Shown: one piece after another, positions 1 through 9,907 of the stretch
Layout: the number at the start of each line of letters is the position of its first letter
Position numbering within the stretch: position 1 is the stretch's first letter
Origin: an uncultured Methylobacillus sp.
Lineage (GTDB): Bacteria > Pseudomonadota > Gammaproteobacteria > Burkholderiales > Methylophilaceae
Reading direction: 5' to 3'
NCBI GenBank assembly: GCA_946478965.1
Contig: CAMLDQ010000010.1
Coordinates: 1 to 41,580 of the forward strand
DNA: 41,580 bases
Notes under the pieces: generated by a model
Seen by the model: only the letters and a program-made list of their open reading frames with translations
Told to the model about the DNA's origin: nothing
The model's database searches: none
Program-made: the position numbers and the translations under genes

Positions 1-1564
1 CGGGCGAGATCAGCACGCCGCCGGCGTGCATGCCGATGTTGCGGGTCAGGCCTTCCAGCCGCAACGCCAGTTCCAGCAGCTCCTTGACTTCTTCTTCCTG
101 CTCCTGCCGCTCCTTCAACTGCGGCTCTTTTTCCAGTGCATCGGAAAGGGAAATGCCGAGTTCGTTCGGGATCAGTTTGGCAATGCCGTCGACGAAGTTG
201 AACGGCAGGTCGAGTACGCGGCCGACATCGCGGATGACCGCCTTGGCCGCCATGGTACCGAAGGTGGCGATCTGCGAGACCGCCTCCTTGCCATATTTTT
301 CGCGCACGTACTGGATGACGCGGTCGCGCCCGTCCATGCAGAAATCGATATCGAAGTCGGGCATGGATACCCGCTCCGGATTGAGGAAGCGCTCGAACAG
401 CAGGTTATAGCGCAGCGGGTCGAGGTCGGTAATGCCGAGACTGTAGGCCACCAGCGAGCCAGCCCCGGAACCCCGTCCCGGGCCGACCGGCACGCCGTTA
501 TTCTTGGCCCAGTTGATGAAATCGGCCACGATCAGGAAGTAGCCCGGGAAGCCCATCTGTACGATGATGCCGATCTCGAAATCGAGGCGCGATTCGTATT
601 CGCCCCGCCTGGCTTCGCGCACTTCGGGATCGGGGTAGAGCACTTCCAGTCGGTGGCGCAAACCGGTATGCGCCTCAACGGCGAGGAACTCGTCCAGGCC
701 CTCGTTGTTGGGCGTCGGGAATTGCGGCAGGTAGTTCTTGCCCAGGGTCAGCGTCAGGTTGCAACGCTTGGCGATTTCGACGCTGTTGGCGAGCGCTTCG
801 GGAATGTCGGCAAACAGCTCCGCCATCTCCGCCTGCGTGCGGAAATACTGCTGCTCGGTAAAATGGCGCGGACGCCGCCGGTCGGCCAGCACGTAGCCTT
901 CGGCGATGCAGACGCGCGCCTCGTGCGCCTTGTGATCGTCGGCATCGAGAAACTGGATGGGATGCGTCGCCACCACCGGCAGGGCCATTTCTGCGGCGAG
1001 ATCGAGCGCGCGCGCGATGTAGGCCTCCTGCTGCGGCGCACCCGTGCGCTGCACTTCGATAAAAAACCGCCTTGGGAACAGAGTTTGCCATTGCCTAGCC
1101 AGTTCACGCGCGAGCGGTAGGTTTTCCTGCAGCAATGCCTGTCCGACATCACCGGCCATCTCGCCGGAAAGCAGAATCAGGCCCTCGCTACCGCCCTCCA
1201 GAAGCCATGCACGACGTAGTTCGGCACGCCCGCGATGCTGGTTCTCAAGAAACGCACGGGAGATGAGTTCGCACAGGCGCAGATAGCCCGCATGCGTCTG
1301 GCACAGCAGCAGCATGCGGTAGGGCTGATCGCGATTGTTTTCGTTTTCCAGCCAGACGTCGGCGCCGATCAGCGGCTTGACGCCCTTGCCGCGCGCCGAC
1401 TTGTAGAATTTGACTGCACCGAATAGGTTGGCAAGATCCGTCAGTGCCAGCGCAGGCATCTCGTCCTGCACCGCGCGCTTGACGTAGTCGCCGATGCGCA
1501 CCATGCCATCCACGACGGAAAACTCGCTATGGCAGCGCAGGTGGATGAAAGCGGGGTCGGACAT
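1..1564 (-). CDS. dnaE: DNA polymerase III subunit alpha, N-terminal part (cut by window edge)
   Basis: Replicative DNA polymerase III catalytic subunit. Only the first 521 codons are in the window (the family is about 1150 residues); the frame stays open to base 2. The start ATG is at 1564-1562 and gives MSDPAFIHLRCHSEFS, which matches the start of the family's PHP domain (residues about 5-170). The polymerase active-site motif PDFDIDF lies near residue 400 (bases around 350-365), with two of the catalytic aspartates. The visible part ends at MHAGGVLISP, which is also conserved. No mutation or frameshift is seen. It lies downstream of the kinase gene on the same strand, with a 41-base gap. 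Identity is very secure. Confidence 0.97.
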   Translation of the reverse strand, partial: MSDPAFIHLRCHSEFSVVDGMVRIGDYVKRAVQDEMPALALTDLANLFGAVKFYKSARGKGVKPLIGADVWLENENNRDQPYRMLLLCQTHAGYLRLCELISRAFLENQHRGRAELRRAWLLEGGSEGLILLSGEMAGDVGQALLQENLPLARELARQWQTLFPRRFFIEVQRTGAPQQEAYIARALDLAAEMALPVVATHPIQFLDADDHKAHEARVCIAEGYVLADRRRPRHFTEQQYFRTQAEMAELFADIPEALANSVEIAKRCNLTLTLGKNYLPQFPTPNNEGLDEFLAVEAHTGLRHRLEVLYPDPEVREARRGEYESRLDFEIGIIVQMGFPGYFLIVADFINWAKNNGVPVGPGRGSGAGSLVAYSLGITDLDPLRYNLLFERFLNPERVSMPDFDIDFCMDGRDRVIQYVREKYGKEAVSQIATFGTMAAKAVIRDVGRVLDLPFNFVDGIAKLIPNELGISLSDALEKEPQLKERQEQEEEVKELLELALRLEGLTRNIGMHAGGVLISP

Positions 1565-1605
1565 GAGCGAATTTTACCCCAAAACCGGGGGTAGCCGCTG
1601 TCGAT

Positions 1606-2214
1606 TCAGGGCAGGATCAGGCTGAAACTGGCACCGCCGCCATTGGCCAGGCGGACCTCCCCATCACGCCCACGGGCCTGATGCAGGCCGGCAATCCGGC
1701 TCGCCAGATACAGCCCGATGCCGGTTCCTTGGCGGCTCGCCGGTGCCATATGCGGCCCGCTCTCCAGCAGCCCGGCGGCGTAGCCCGGCCCGTCATCCTG
1801 CACCCGCAGCCGCATGCGGCCATCTTCAGTATCGGCTGACAGCAGCACCTGCTGCCGGGCATGGCGGCAGGCATTATGCACCGCATTGGCCAGGGCAATG
1901 CGGACAAGCGCTTCATCGTAAAACCAGAATGCCGGCGCATCGTCCAGCTGCTCGATAATCCGCAACTCCGGAAAGAAAACGCGGTATTCGTCGGCGAGTT
2001 CATGCAACAGTTCCGCCGGGCTGGCGGCATCAACATGTACGGCCAGCGCACCGGCATCGTAGCGGTAGGCGATCAGCAGTGCGGTCAAACGGCGTGCCGC
2101 ATCGAGTGCGATGCCGGTTTCGCGCAAGCTATCGCCCCGCCGTTCCAGTCGCAGCGCCAGCTCCGCCAGCTGGTTCTTGATATCGTGGATAACCGCTGCG
2201 CCGAAGTCGTCCAT
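1606..2214 (-). CDS. Minimal sensor-less histidine kinase (HATPase_c)
   Basis: Protein of 202 residues consisting almost only of a kinase core. The H-box is VIHDIKNQL with the likely phospho-accepting His10. The ATP-binding domain has an N-box (NAVHNACRHA, residues 110-119), a G1 box (DDGPG, 140-144) and a G2 box (GTGIGL, 163-168). There is no membrane segment and no PAS, GAF or HAMP domain, so it probably senses through a partner or acts on the adjacent regulator. I chose the ATG at 2214, where MDDFGAAVIHDIKNQ begins, because it lies 2 bases after the regulator's stop; the longer upstream reading overlaps that gene. It is almost certainly co-transcribed with the response regulator/TPR gene. 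The biological signal is unknown. Confidence 0.85.
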   Translation of the reverse strand: MDDFGAAVIHDIKNQLAELALRLERRGDSLRETGIALDAARRLTALLIAYRYDAGALAVHVDAASPAELLHELADEYRVFFPELRIIEQLDDAPAFWFYDEALVRIALANAVHNACRHARQQVLLSADTEDGRMRLRVQDDGPGYAAGLLESGPHMAPASRQGTGIGLYLASRIAGLHQARGRDGEVRLANGGGASFSLILP

Positions 2215-2216
2215 GT

Positions 2217-3836
2217 TCAGGAGGCCGCCTGCCTCTCCGAAGCCTTTTTCAGCATCGCGTCGATTTGTGCCAGTTTGGGATAGGTCGGGTTCTTGCCTAG
2301 CACCCATTGGCGATACTTGAGGCAGGCCTGCATTTTTTCCATATCGGCACCGTTGCGTGCCAGATCAAGCGCCAGCGCCAGCGCTGCGTTGCTGACGATC
2401 TGGAGGTTGTTGGGCAGTCGTTCCGCGGCATCGCGCAGCAGTGCGACCGCTTCGGCCAGTTGTCCGGCCTCGGCCTTGCGCACGCCATCGTTGTTGATCT
2501 GGACCACTTCGCGCACGCTGCTTTCGATCATTGCGCCGGCAGCGGCCGCGTCCTTGCCGGCAGCGGCGAAGACCTGCTCCACCCGTCCCTGGACGCTGGT
2601 ATCGTCAGGGTTGTTCTGCACCATTTGCTTGAGCAGCGCATTGGCCTGTTCTTCCTTGCCCAGCGCAAAACAGGCATCCGCCACTGCCGCGGCAGCGGCC
2701 ACCGGCAATGTACTGGCATTGGCTTGCAGGGCGCGCGCCAGCGCGTCTTCCGCCGCCGCGGTATCTCCCATGCTGCGATGCGCCAGGCTCTCGCTGGCGG
2801 CAAGCAGGGCGGCATCGGATTCACTACGGAAACTGCCGCCGGCTTCCTTCAGCACTTCCAGGGCTTTGCCCGCTTTCCCCTGCTCGCGCAAGGCCTGCGA
2901 CAGGGTCGCATAATCCGCGGCTTCGCGCACTGGGGAATAGCGATGCTGCTTGAGTGCGGAGTCGAGTATTTCCTCAGCGAGGGCGTGGTCGCCTGTCGCT
3001 ATCGCCAGCGCACCGATGGCGCGCGTGCGGCTCATGGTTCCCGGGCTCACCGTGCGGGCCTGCTTGAGTACCTCCAGCGCGCCTTGCTTGTCACCAGCGG
3101 CATCGAGCAACTTGCCGAGGAAATCGTACGCCGCCATGAATTGCGGGCTTTCGGCAAGCAGTTCGCGCACCATTTCCTGCGCCAGTTCGCGCTCGCCCAG
3201 TGCGGCACGCGCCTTGGCCAGTCCCAGACGCGCCCAGGGTAGCGACCGCAATGCGAGGATTTCCTCATACAGCCCGGCAGCATCCGCCGGCCGCTGCAGT
3301 TCGAGCAATGCCGCACCTTTAACTTTGCAAAGCTCGACGAAGTATTTGTCCCGGTGCGCCATCAGGCTGTCGCATTCCGCAATCACACGTTCCCAGTTGC
3401 GGGCGTCGTGCGCCTTGTCGAGCGCGATAAACCGCTCCTGGCGTTCCAGCAGCCGCGCAAGCCGGCTATTGAGCATTTCGGCGGTAAACGGTTTGAGCAG
3501 GTAATCGTCCGGCGCGCATTCGGACGCGACCACCACCCGCTCGTAAGAGCTCTCGGCGGTGATCATGACAAAGATGGTATTGCGGCTGATCAGGTCGCGC
3601 GTGCGCAGGTATTCCAGAAATTGCTGCCCGTTGGTGCTGTCGCCGAGGAAGTAATCGCACAGGATGACGTCGTATTTCTCGATTTCCAGACGGGCCAGCG
3701 CCTCCTTGATCGTCGCGACCACATGCAGTTTTTCGAAACCGGAATGGGTCAGCGATTGCTGCAGCTGCGTGCGCATGCCGGGCTGGTCGTCAATCACCAG
3801 GACCTTCTTGTTCGAAACTTGCGTCACCAGCGCCAT
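2217..3836 (-). CDS. Response regulator with C-terminal TPR repeats
   Basis: Protein of 539 residues. Residues about 10-125 form a CheY-like receiver: acidic pair D16/D17, phospho-acceptor D61 in LCDYFLGD, T93 and K115 in LLKPF. The rest (about 140-535) is helical and Ala/Leu-rich, with TPR-like repeats such as AYDFLGKLLDAAGDKQGALEVLKQA. No DNA-binding or enzymatic output domain is visible, so output is probably by protein-protein interaction. The histidine kinase follows 2 bases downstream, making a cognate pair. The family is seen as receiver-TPR proteins in beta- and gammaproteobacteria, but no specific role is assigned here. Confidence 0.88.
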   Translation of the reverse strand: MALVTQVSNKKVLVIDDQPGMRTQLQQSLTHSGFEKLHVVATIKEALARLEIEKYDVILCDYFLGDSTNGQQFLEYLRTRDLISRNTIFVMITAESSYERVVVASECAPDDYLLKPFTAEMLNSRLARLLERQERFIALDKAHDARNWERVIAECDSLMAHRDKYFVELCKVKGAALLELQRPADAAGLYEEILALRSLPWARLGLAKARAALGERELAQEMVRELLAESPQFMAAYDFLGKLLDAAGDKQGALEVLKQARTVSPGTMSRTRAIGALAIATGDHALAEEILDSALKQHRYSPVREAADYATLSQALREQGKAGKALEVLKEAGGSFRSESDAALLAASESLAHRSMGDTAAAEDALARALQANASTLPVAAAAAVADACFALGKEEQANALLKQMVQNNPDDTSVQGRVEQVFAAAGKDAAAAGAMIESSVREVVQINNDGVRKAEAGQLAEAVALLRDAAERLPNNLQIVSNAALALALDLARNGADMEKMQACLKYRQWVLGKNPTYPKLAQIDAMLKKASERQAAS

Positions 3837-3866
3837 GGCAATGTTTTCCGGGAGGAACTCAAGGCA

Positions 3867-4409
3867 TCATTTCAAGGCGTAAATCGCCGGCAGATTGCGC
3901 CACCAACCATGCACATCCATGCCGCAGCCGAATACATAGCGGTTCGGCACCTTCAGCCCGACAAAGTCCGCGCTGATCGGCTTGGCATGGCCGGTGTCCT
4001 TTTCGGTCAGCACGGCAATCTTCACATCGGCGGCACCGGCCGCCAGGCATTTCTCGCGCACTGCCGCCAGCGTATGCCCTTCGTCGAGAATATCATCCAG
4101 CAGCAGCACCGTGCGCCCCAGTACGTTTTCGCCTGGCGACATTTTCCACACCACTTCGTCGCCATGGGTGCGGTTACGGTAGCGGCTTGCCTGCACATAG
4201 TCGAATTCCAGCGGAAACCGCAGTAGCGGCAGCAACTGGCCGGCAAACACGGTGGCGCCGCTCATCACGCACAGCACCAGCGGCCGGCTGCCCCCCATGG
4301 CGCGCGTGATGTCCGCAGCCATGCGGTGGACGGCGGCCTCGACATCGACGATGGAATAGATGACTTCCGCCTGATCGAGCAGGTCTTCCGGCGCCAGTTG
4401 CTGCGTCAC
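3867..4409 (-). CDS. hpt: Hypoxanthine-guanine phosphoribosyltransferase
   Basis: Purine salvage enzyme joining hypoxanthine or guanine to PRPP to give IMP or GMP in the cytosol. The protein has 180 residues, the usual size. The PRPP-binding loop [13 protein letters not shown] lies at residues 101-113, with the acidic pair D105/D106. The flexible-loop segment SRYRNRT is at 75-81. The ATG at 4409 overlaps the galU stop (ATGA), so the two genes are translationally coupled. Pairing with galU has no direct metabolic logic beyond nucleotide supply. The exact base preference (hypoxanthine versus guanine) cannot be read from sequence alone. Confidence 0.92.
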   Translation of the reverse strand: MTQQLAPEDLLDQAEVIYSIVDVEAAVHRMAADITRAMGGSRPLVLCVMSGATVFAGQLLPLLRFPLEFDYVQASRYRNRTHGDEVVWKMSPGENVLGRTVLLLDDILDEGHTLAAVREKCLAAGAADVKIAVLTEKDTGHAKPISADFVGLKVPNRYVFGCGMDVHGWWRNLPAIYALK

Positions 4410-5287
4410 AGCTCGCCCTTTTGCACGAAGTCGCGCAGATACGTGGAGAACGCCTCACCGATCTCGGGATGACGCAAGGCGAGTTCGACATTGGCTTCCA
4501 TATAGCCCAGTTTGCTGCCGCAATCGTAACGCCGGCCGCTGAAACGATACGCCAGCACCTGCTCCTGCTGCATCAGGGCGGCGATGCCGTCGGTCAGCTG
4601 GATTTCCCCACCCTTGCCCGGAGCCACCGCTTGCAGGCATTCGAAAATACGCGGCGTCAGCACATACCGCCCCACCACGGCGAGATCAGACGGCGCGTCC
4701 TCCGGTTGCGGCTTCTCGACGATGCCGTGTACCTGCAGCAAGCGTTCCGAGCGCTCCGTAGCATCGACGATCCCATAACTGGACGTCTCGGCGTGCGCCA
4801 CATCCTCGACCCCGAGTACAGAATTTCCATGCTGGCCATACACTTCGACCATTTGCGCCAGCGCCGCAGGACGGCCGTCGATGAAATCGTCGGCCAGGAT
4901 CACCGCGAACGGTTCGTCGCCGATCACCGGCCGTGCACACAACACCGCATGCCCCAGCCCCAGCGCCTCGGCCTGGCGGATGAACACGTAATTCACCTTT
5001 TTCGGGAACATGTCACGCAGCGACTGCAACATTTTGTCGCGTCCGCGCGCCTCCAGCTCCGCCTCGAGTTCATAGGCCTTGTCGAAATGGTCCTCGATCG
5101 CGCGCTTGCTGCGCCCGGTGATGAAGATCATCTCCGTAATACCCGCTGCCGCCGCTTCCTCCACGGCATACTGGATCAGCGGTTTGTCGACGATAGGCAG
5201 CATTTCCTTCGGGCTGGCCTTGGTGGCCGGCAGGAAGCGGGTCCCCAGGCCGGCGACCGGGAACACGGCCTTGGTCGGTTTTTTCAT
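4406..5287 (-). CDS. galU: UTP-glucose-1-phosphate uridylyltransferase
   Basis: Makes UDP-glucose from UTP and glucose-1-phosphate for envelope polysaccharide and lipopolysaccharide synthesis. The protein has 293 residues. The nucleotidyltransferase signature [11 protein letters not shown] is at residues 13-23, followed by [10 protein letters not shown]. Further family motifs are [24 protein letters not shown] and [13 protein letters not shown] chose the ATG at 5287 ([13 protein letters not shown]) because a GGAGAA ribosome-binding site sits just upstream; the longer frame gives an unrelated N-terminus. It is followed by hpt with a 4-base overlap and preceded by a nucleotide-sugar dehydratase, which suits a polysaccharide role. 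Confidence 0.96.
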   Translation of the reverse strand: MKKPTKAVFPVAGLGTRFLPATKASPKEMLPIVDKPLIQYAVEEAAAAGITEMIFITGRSKRAIEDHFDKAYELEAELEARGRDKMLQSLRDMFPKKVNYVFIRQAEALGLGHAVLCARPVIGDEPFAVILADDFIDGRPAALAQMVEVYGQHGNSVLGVEDVAHAETSSYGIVDATERSERLLQVHGIVEKPQPEDAPSDLAVVGRYVLTPRIFECLQAVAPGKGGEIQLTDGIAALMQQEQVLAYRFSGRRYDCGSKLGYMEANVELALRHPEIGEAFSTYLRDFVQKGEL

Positions 5288-5348
5288 GCACTTCTCCTCC
5301 ATACTGCTAATCAAGCTTGGCAACCCTGCACCGCCCACAGGGGCAGTT

Positions 5349-7229
5349 TCAATGCAAACGCGCGGATGTCGGCGCGAGTATTGACTTTGACGCCACGCCA
5401 TTCACATCGCCGAGATATTCTTCTACCCAGCTCTTCAATTCCGTCTTGACGACATTCTCGTCTTTGGATTGGGCGGCTTCCACCCAAGTCAGCAGAGCCT
5501 TAACCCAGGCCCCATCGGCCGAACGCGCCTGGGCAATGCGCAGCTTCTCGTGGGGCGTCGGCAACGTGTGTTCATCGTCCGCCAGCAGCTCCTCGTACAT
5601 TTTTTCTCCGGGACGCAAACCACTGAACACGATTTCGATTTCGCCCTCGCCATAGCCTGACAGACGAATCATTTCCTGCGCCAGCTTGAGGATCTTGATC
5701 GGTTCGCCCATGTCCAGCACGAAAATCTCGCCACCCTGACCCATCAGTCCTGCTTGTAGCACCAGCTGCGCCGCCTCCGGAATCGACATGAAATAACGCG
5801 TCACTTCAGGGTGGGTCACCGTCACCGGGCCGCCTTTGGCGATCTGCTCGCGGAATTTTGGAATGACGCTGCCGGAGGAACCCAGCACATTACCGAATCG
5901 CACCATCACGAACCGGGTACTGCCATCCTCCTGCAACCCTTGGCAGACCAACTCGGCCAGTCGTTTGCTCGCGCCCATCACGTTGGTCGGGTTGACCGCC
6001 TTGTCGGTCGACACCAACACCACCTTGGGCACGCCGGCAGCCTTGCAGGCCATGGCCAGCGTATGGGTACCCAGCACATTATTGGCCAGCGCCTCGCCGA
6101 CGTTGCCCCATTCCATCAAGGGCACATGCTTGTACGCGGCCGCATGGAATACGACGGCCGGCTGGAAGCGACGCAGCACGCTTTCTACGCGTTCAGCATT
6201 CTTCACGTCGCCAATCACGCAGGCAAGTCGCAACTGCGGGAAGGCCTCCCGAAACTCCTGCTCCACCTGGTAAAGCGCAAACTCGTTGAGTTCGAACAGC
6301 ACCATGAGTTCCGGCTGGAAGCGCGCAATCTGTCGGCAGAGCTCGGAGCCGATGGAGCCGCCGGCACCGGTAATCATCACGGTTTTCCCACTCAGCAATG
6401 CTTGCAGCCCGGCATCATCCAGCCGCACCGGGTCGCGCCCGAGCAAATCCTCGACCTCCACCTTGCGCACTTCGGAAATACTCACGCGTCCGCTCACCAG
6501 ATCGTCGAACGACGGTACGGTCAGTGTTTCCACACCGGCCGCGGCACAGATATCGAGCGCACGCCGCCGTTCAATATGATTTACCGACGGCATGGCGATG
6601 ATCGCGTGCCTGGCGCCGGTATGCGCGCACCAGACGGGAAGTTCATCCAGCATGCCCATGACGCGCACGCCGTGCAGCTGGCGGCCATGTAAACCAGGAT
6701 GGTCGTCCAGCAAGCCAACGACTTGCCAGTCCTGACTGCGCGACAATTCCTTGATCAAACCGGCAGACGCATCGCCGGCTCCGAGGACGATGACCGGTTT
6801 ACCTTGCGTCTGTGCGAAACCATAAAGCCTGTGCTCCTTCCAGGCACGGTAGGCAAAGCGGCTGCCACCCATGATTAGCACCAGCAGCAAGGGATCCAGA
6901 ACCAGCACGGAACGGGGTACGACAACCTGCGGATGCGTCATGAACAGAATCACCGGCACCGCCATTGCGGCAACGCCAACGGCTATCAGGATGCGCTTGA
7001 GATCGGGAATGCTGGCAAAGCGCCACATCCCCCGATACAGCCCGAAGCGCCAGAACACCAGCGCCTGCAAGGGTATGATCCAGATCAGGGTTTCCATCAT
7101 GCCACTGACAAAGGAGGTCGGCATCGAAAAATTGAAGCGGAACAGGAAGGCGAGACACCAGGCAACCGCTGAAGCGGCCAGGTCGTGCCCAAATACCAGC
7201 AGGATGCGGGGATTATTCAATCGTTTCAT
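5349..7229 (-). CDS. Membrane-bound UDP-sugar 4,6-dehydratase/epimerase (WbpM/PglF/CapD family)
   Basis: Protein of 626 residues in the family that converts UDP-GlcNAc to a 4-keto-6-deoxy sugar for O-antigen, capsule or glycan synthesis. About four hydrophobic segments lie in residues 10-125. A first Rossmann-like domain has [12 protein letters not shown] (146-157). The catalytic short-chain dehydrogenase domain starts at TGAGGSIG (287-294). The active-site stretch [16 protein letters not shown] (407-422) has the Met-x3-Lys variant in place of Tyr-x3-Lys, typical of this family. [13 protein letters not shown] near the C-terminus is also conserved. The galU gene follows after 61 bases. Which sugar it makes cannot be decided; no glycosyltransferases are in view. 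Confidence 0.9.
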   Translation of the reverse strand: MKRLNNPRILLVFGHDLAASAVAWCLAFLFRFNFSMPTSFVSGMMETLIWIIPLQALVFWRFGLYRGMWRFASIPDLKRILIAVGVAAMAVPVILFMTHPQVVVPRSVLVLDPLLLVLIMGGSRFAYRAWKEHRLYGFAQTQGKPVIVLGAGDASAGLIKELSRSQDWQVVGLLDDHPGLHGRQLHGVRVMGMLDELPVWCAHTGARHAIIAMPSVNHIERRRALDICAAAGVETLTVPSFDDLVSGRVSISEVRKVEVEDLLGRDPVRLDDAGLQALLSGKTVMITGAGGSIGSELCRQIARFQPELMVLFELNEFALYQVEQEFREAFPQLRLACVIGDVKNAERVESVLRRFQPAVVFHAAAYKHVPLMEWGNVGEALANNVLGTHTLAMACKAAGVPKVVLVSTDKAVNPTNVMGASKRLAELVCQGLQEDGSTRFVMVRFGNVLGSSGSVIPKFREQIAKGGPVTVTHPEVTRYFMSIPEAAQLVLQAGLMGQGGEIFVLDMGEPIKILKLAQEMIRLSGYGEGEIEIVFSGLRPGEKMYEELLADDEHTLPTPHEKLRIAQARSADGAWVKALLTWVEAAQSKDENVVKTELKSWVEEYLGDVNGVASKSILAPTSARLH

Positions 7230-7284
7230 GCGGCGGTCGTCTTGTTCGTTTTATCCTGCATCGGCTCGTTTTCCAAACCGAGCC

Positions 7285-7325
7285 ATCTTGAAATGGATGC
7301 GACATTCTAGAACCCATTTCAAGAT
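7285..7325. repeat. 12-bp perfect inverted repeat in the divergent intergenic region
   Basis: ATCTTGAAATGG at 7285-7296 is matched exactly by its reverse complement at 7314-7325, with 17 bases between. It lies between the starts of the divergent sugar dehydratase gene and the small gene at 7378, so it is placed like an operator. No T-run follows either arm, so it is not a terminator. The function is inferred only. Confidence 0.6.
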
Positions 7326-7377
7326 TGCGCCAATCCGGGTACACTCGGCGCCGTGGGTGTTACAGGGAGATCGCGCG

Positions 7378-7686
7378 ATGGACGTCAGAATAGGAGCAAT
7401 CTACGGCAAGCGGACCGCCAGCCGCGTGGTGATGTATAACGTGCTGAAAGTAACGAAAAAAGCCATCACGCTGCAGAACGTCGACAACCCGCTCAGCCTG
7501 TTCGAAACCACCGCTGACAAGCTGGCGCAGTCCGGCTACGAGCTTATCAGCGAAACCCCGTTCATCGACACCGCCTGCACCGGCAAGAAGCGCAAAGCGG
7601 TGCGCCGCCCCAACCGCTGCCCGTTCACGCTGGACTTCCTGGAAGGGCGCGCCGACTGCGAGAAACCGCAGTTTCCCGCCAGCTGA
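7378..7686 (+). CDS. Small conserved-looking protein of unknown function
   Basis: Protein of 102 residues that I do not recognise. The start ATG at 7378 has an AGGGAGA ribosome-binding site about 8 bases upstream. The N-terminal half (MDVRIGAIYGKRTASRVVMYNVLKVTKKAITLQNV) looks like a small beta-strand-rich fold. The C-terminal part is basic and has three cysteines (CTGKKRKAVRRPNRCPFTLDF, then DCEKP). There is no signal peptide or membrane segment. It converges on rimO with one base between stop codons. Its base composition matches its neighbours. It is a likely real gene because of its start signals and because it fills the only space available, but no function can be assigned. Confidence 0.7.
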   Translation: MDVRIGAIYGKRTASRVVMYNVLKVTKKAITLQNVDNPLSLFETTADKLAQSGYELISETPFIDTACTGKKRKAVRRPNRCPFTLDFLEGRADCEKPQFPAS

Positions 7687-7687
7687 A

Positions 7688-9004
7688 TCAGGCCGGCCCG
7701 GCGAACAGGTCGTGTTCGTCGGCGTCGGTGATCTCCACCTCCACCAAGTCGCCGGGCAACAGCCCAGCCCCGCCTTCCAGGTAGACAACCCCATCGATTT
7801 CCGGCGCATCCGCCATGCTACGGCCGACTGCGTTCTCATCGTCCACCGCGTCCACCAGCACCAGCATGGTCTCGCCGATCCTGGACTTCAGCTTGCCCGC
7901 GCTGATGCCGGCCTGCACCTCCATGAAGCGCTCCAGGCGTTCCTGTTTGACGGCCTCCGGCACTGCGTCCGGCAAGGCATTGGCCGCGGCACCCTCGACC
8001 GCCGAATAGGCGAAGCAGCCCACCCGATCCAGCTGGGCTTCCTGCAGGAAGTCCAGCAACTGCCGGAAGTCCTGCTCGGTTTCGCCGGGAAAACCGACGA
8101 TGAAGGTGCTGCGGATCGTGATCTCCGGGCAGATCTCGCGCCACGCCTGGATGCGCGCCAGGTTGTTCTCGCTGCTGGCCGGGCGCTTCATCGCCTTGAG
8201 CACGCGCGGGCTGGCGTGCTGGAACGGCACGTCCAGGTAAGGCAGCACCAGGCCATCCGCCATCAGCGGAATCACCTCGTCCACGTGCGGATAGGGGTAG
8301 ACGTAGTGCAGGCGCACCCAGACGTCGAGCTCGCCCAGCGCGCGCGCCAGTTCGGTCATGCGCGTCTTCAACGGGCGCCCGCCCCAGAATCCCGTGCGGT
8401 ACTTCACATCCACCCCATAGGCCGAGGTATCCTGCGAAATCACCAGCAGTTCCTTCACCCCGGCATCGACCAGGTTCTCGGCCTCCTGCATCACTTCGCC
8501 GATCGGCCGGCTGACCAGGTCGCCGCGCATGCTCGGGATGATGCAGAACGAACAGCGGTGATTACAGCCCTCGGAAATCTTCAGGTAGGCATAGTGCTGC
8601 GGTGTGAGACGTATGCCCTGCGGCGGCACCAGATCGGAATACGGATCGTGCGGCTTGGGCAGATGACCATGCACCGCCTCCATCACCTCTTCCAGCGCAT
8701 GCGGGCCGGTCACCGCCAACACGCTGGGATGCGCATCCTGGACGACACTGCCTTTGGCGCCCAGGCAACCGGTGACGATCACCTTGCCGTTCTCCGCCAG
8801 CGCCTCGCCGATCGCATCGAGCGACTCTTCCACGGCCGAATCGATGAAGCCGCAGGTATTCACCACCACCAGATCGGCGTCCCGGTAGCTGCCGGATATT
8901 TCATACCCCTCGGCGCGCAACTGGGTCAGGATGCGCTCGGCATCGGAAGAAGCCTTGGGGCAGCCGAGAGAGACGAAACCGACTTGTGGAACAGATCTGG
9001 ACAT
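7688..9004 (-). CDS. rimO: Ribosomal protein S12 methylthiotransferase
   Basis: Radical-SAM enzyme that adds a methylthio group to a conserved aspartate of ribosomal protein S12. The protein has 438 residues. The N-terminal domain carries the first iron-sulfur cluster ligands C15, C51 and C80. The radical SAM motif CNHRCSFC gives C147, C151 and C154. A TRAM-like domain forms the C-terminus (about 375-438, ending [17 protein letters not shown]). [14 protein letters not shown] at the start is characteristic of RimO rather than the tRNA-modifying MiaB. It stands as a single gene on the minus strand, just downstream of the ATPase operon. Confidence 0.96.
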   Translation of the reverse strand: MSRSVPQVGFVSLGCPKASSDAERILTQLRAEGYEISGSYRDADLVVVNTCGFIDSAVEESLDAIGEALAENGKVIVTGCLGAKGSVVQDAHPSVLAVTGPHALEEVMEAVHGHLPKPHDPYSDLVPPQGIRLTPQHYAYLKISEGCNHRCSFCIIPSMRGDLVSRPIGEVMQEAENLVDAGVKELLVISQDTSAYGVDVKYRTGFWGGRPLKTRMTELARALGELDVWVRLHYVYPYPHVDEVIPLMADGLVLPYLDVPFQHASPRVLKAMKRPASSENNLARIQAWREICPEITIRSTFIVGFPGETEQDFRQLLDFLQEAQLDRVGCFAYSAVEGAAANALPDAVPEAVKQERLERFMEVQAGISAGKLKSRIGETMLVLVDAVDDENAVGRSMADAPEIDGVVYLEGGAGLLPGDLVEVEITDADEHDLFAGPA

Positions 9005-9094
9005 GGCAGTGGCGCAATAAAAAAGTGCGAAGTATACAGGGACTTAGCTGGCGTTCCCACTCCATTTGAGTCCCGGGTACAACACCGCAATACA

Positions 9095-9907
9095 TTAGCC
9101 CAGCGCGCCGGTGCCGGAAGTGGCATGCCCGGCCATCAATTCGATTTCCTGGACGATTTCTTCCTGGCGCAAGCGGTTGCGTTCACGCTTGAATTCTTCG
9201 GTACCGCGCTCCAGATGACGCAACGCATTTTCCATCTGTAACAGACGCAAACGATTTTCCCCATGCAAGGCGCGCAGCAGAGCCGTGAGCAGGCTGTGGA
9301 ACAGAAAATATTCGGCAACCGCCATGGCGACCTGCGGCGCGGGCTCATTCGTCAATGGAAGCTGCGCGCGGGAAATTCCCTGCGGAGCCGGCAACGGCAA
9401 CAGCCGGATGGGTTGTGCGCCCCCTTCCCCGCCTACCAACGCCACCAGCCCGGCATCGGCATCCGCCGCTCGCCGGGCTTCCGACAATACCGGCAACAGC
9501 CGGTCGATCGCGGCCGCCGCATCCAGGCTGCCCTCGGCGCCCTGAACGGTATGAAACATGACTTGCCCGGGCATCATGCCGGCGAGGCGTTCTCCGACGA
9601 CGACCGTCGGCCCACCCTCGGCGCGCGCTCGCCAGGCATCGAGCACATCCTCGTTGTAGCTGCCGCAAAACCCTCTTGCGGAGCCGAATAGCAACCAGAC
9701 ATCCGCCCCTCTCGCACTCACTGCCGGCAATGCTGGAGCCAAGCTTTCCAAGGCTGAGCTCAGGGCTTGCGTCACCTGCTGCTGCGCTTCCTCGCGTCGG
9801 GCGACGCGCTGCAGTTCGGTCAGCGCGAAGCTGCGCATCGCGCCGATGATGCCGGAGAGGTCGTCGTAGAGCGCGAGGCGCGCTTCGACTTCGCGACGCT
9901 GGCTCAT
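9095..9907 (-). CDS. atpG: N-type ATPase gamma subunit
   Basis: Central-stalk gamma subunit coupling the catalytic hexamer to the c-ring. The protein has 270 residues. The N-terminal helix is [33 protein letters not shown] central Rossmann-like part has [19 protein letters not shown]. The C-terminal helix holds the typical basic and Glu-rich segment [24 protein letters not shown] chose the ATG at 9907, whose ATGA overlaps the stop of the alpha gene; the upstream reading would overlap atpA further. It is the last gene of the operon, as is usual for atpG in N-ATPase operons. Confidence 0.9.
   Translation of the reverse strand: MSQRREVEARLALYDDLSGIIGAMRSFALTELQRVARREEAQQQVTQALSSALESLAPALPAVSARGADVWLLFGSARGFCGSYNEDVLDAWRARAEGGPTVVVGERLAGMMPGQVMFHTVQGAEGSLDAAAAIDRLLPVLSEARRAADADAGLVALVGGEGGAQPIRLLPLPAPQGISRAQLPLTNEPAPQVAMAVAEYFLFHSLLTALLRALHGENRLRLLQMENALRHLERGTEEFKRERNRLRQEEIVQEIELMAGHATSGTGALG

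Noticed and set aside
1575..1593. Hairpin TACCCC/GGGGTA between dnaE and the kinase gene as a terminator
   Set aside because: The stem is only 6 bp and no T-run follows on either strand.
7712..9241. Long plus-strand frame over rimO and the end of atpG
   Set aside because: It is the antisense of conserved genes and has no family-like segments or proper start.
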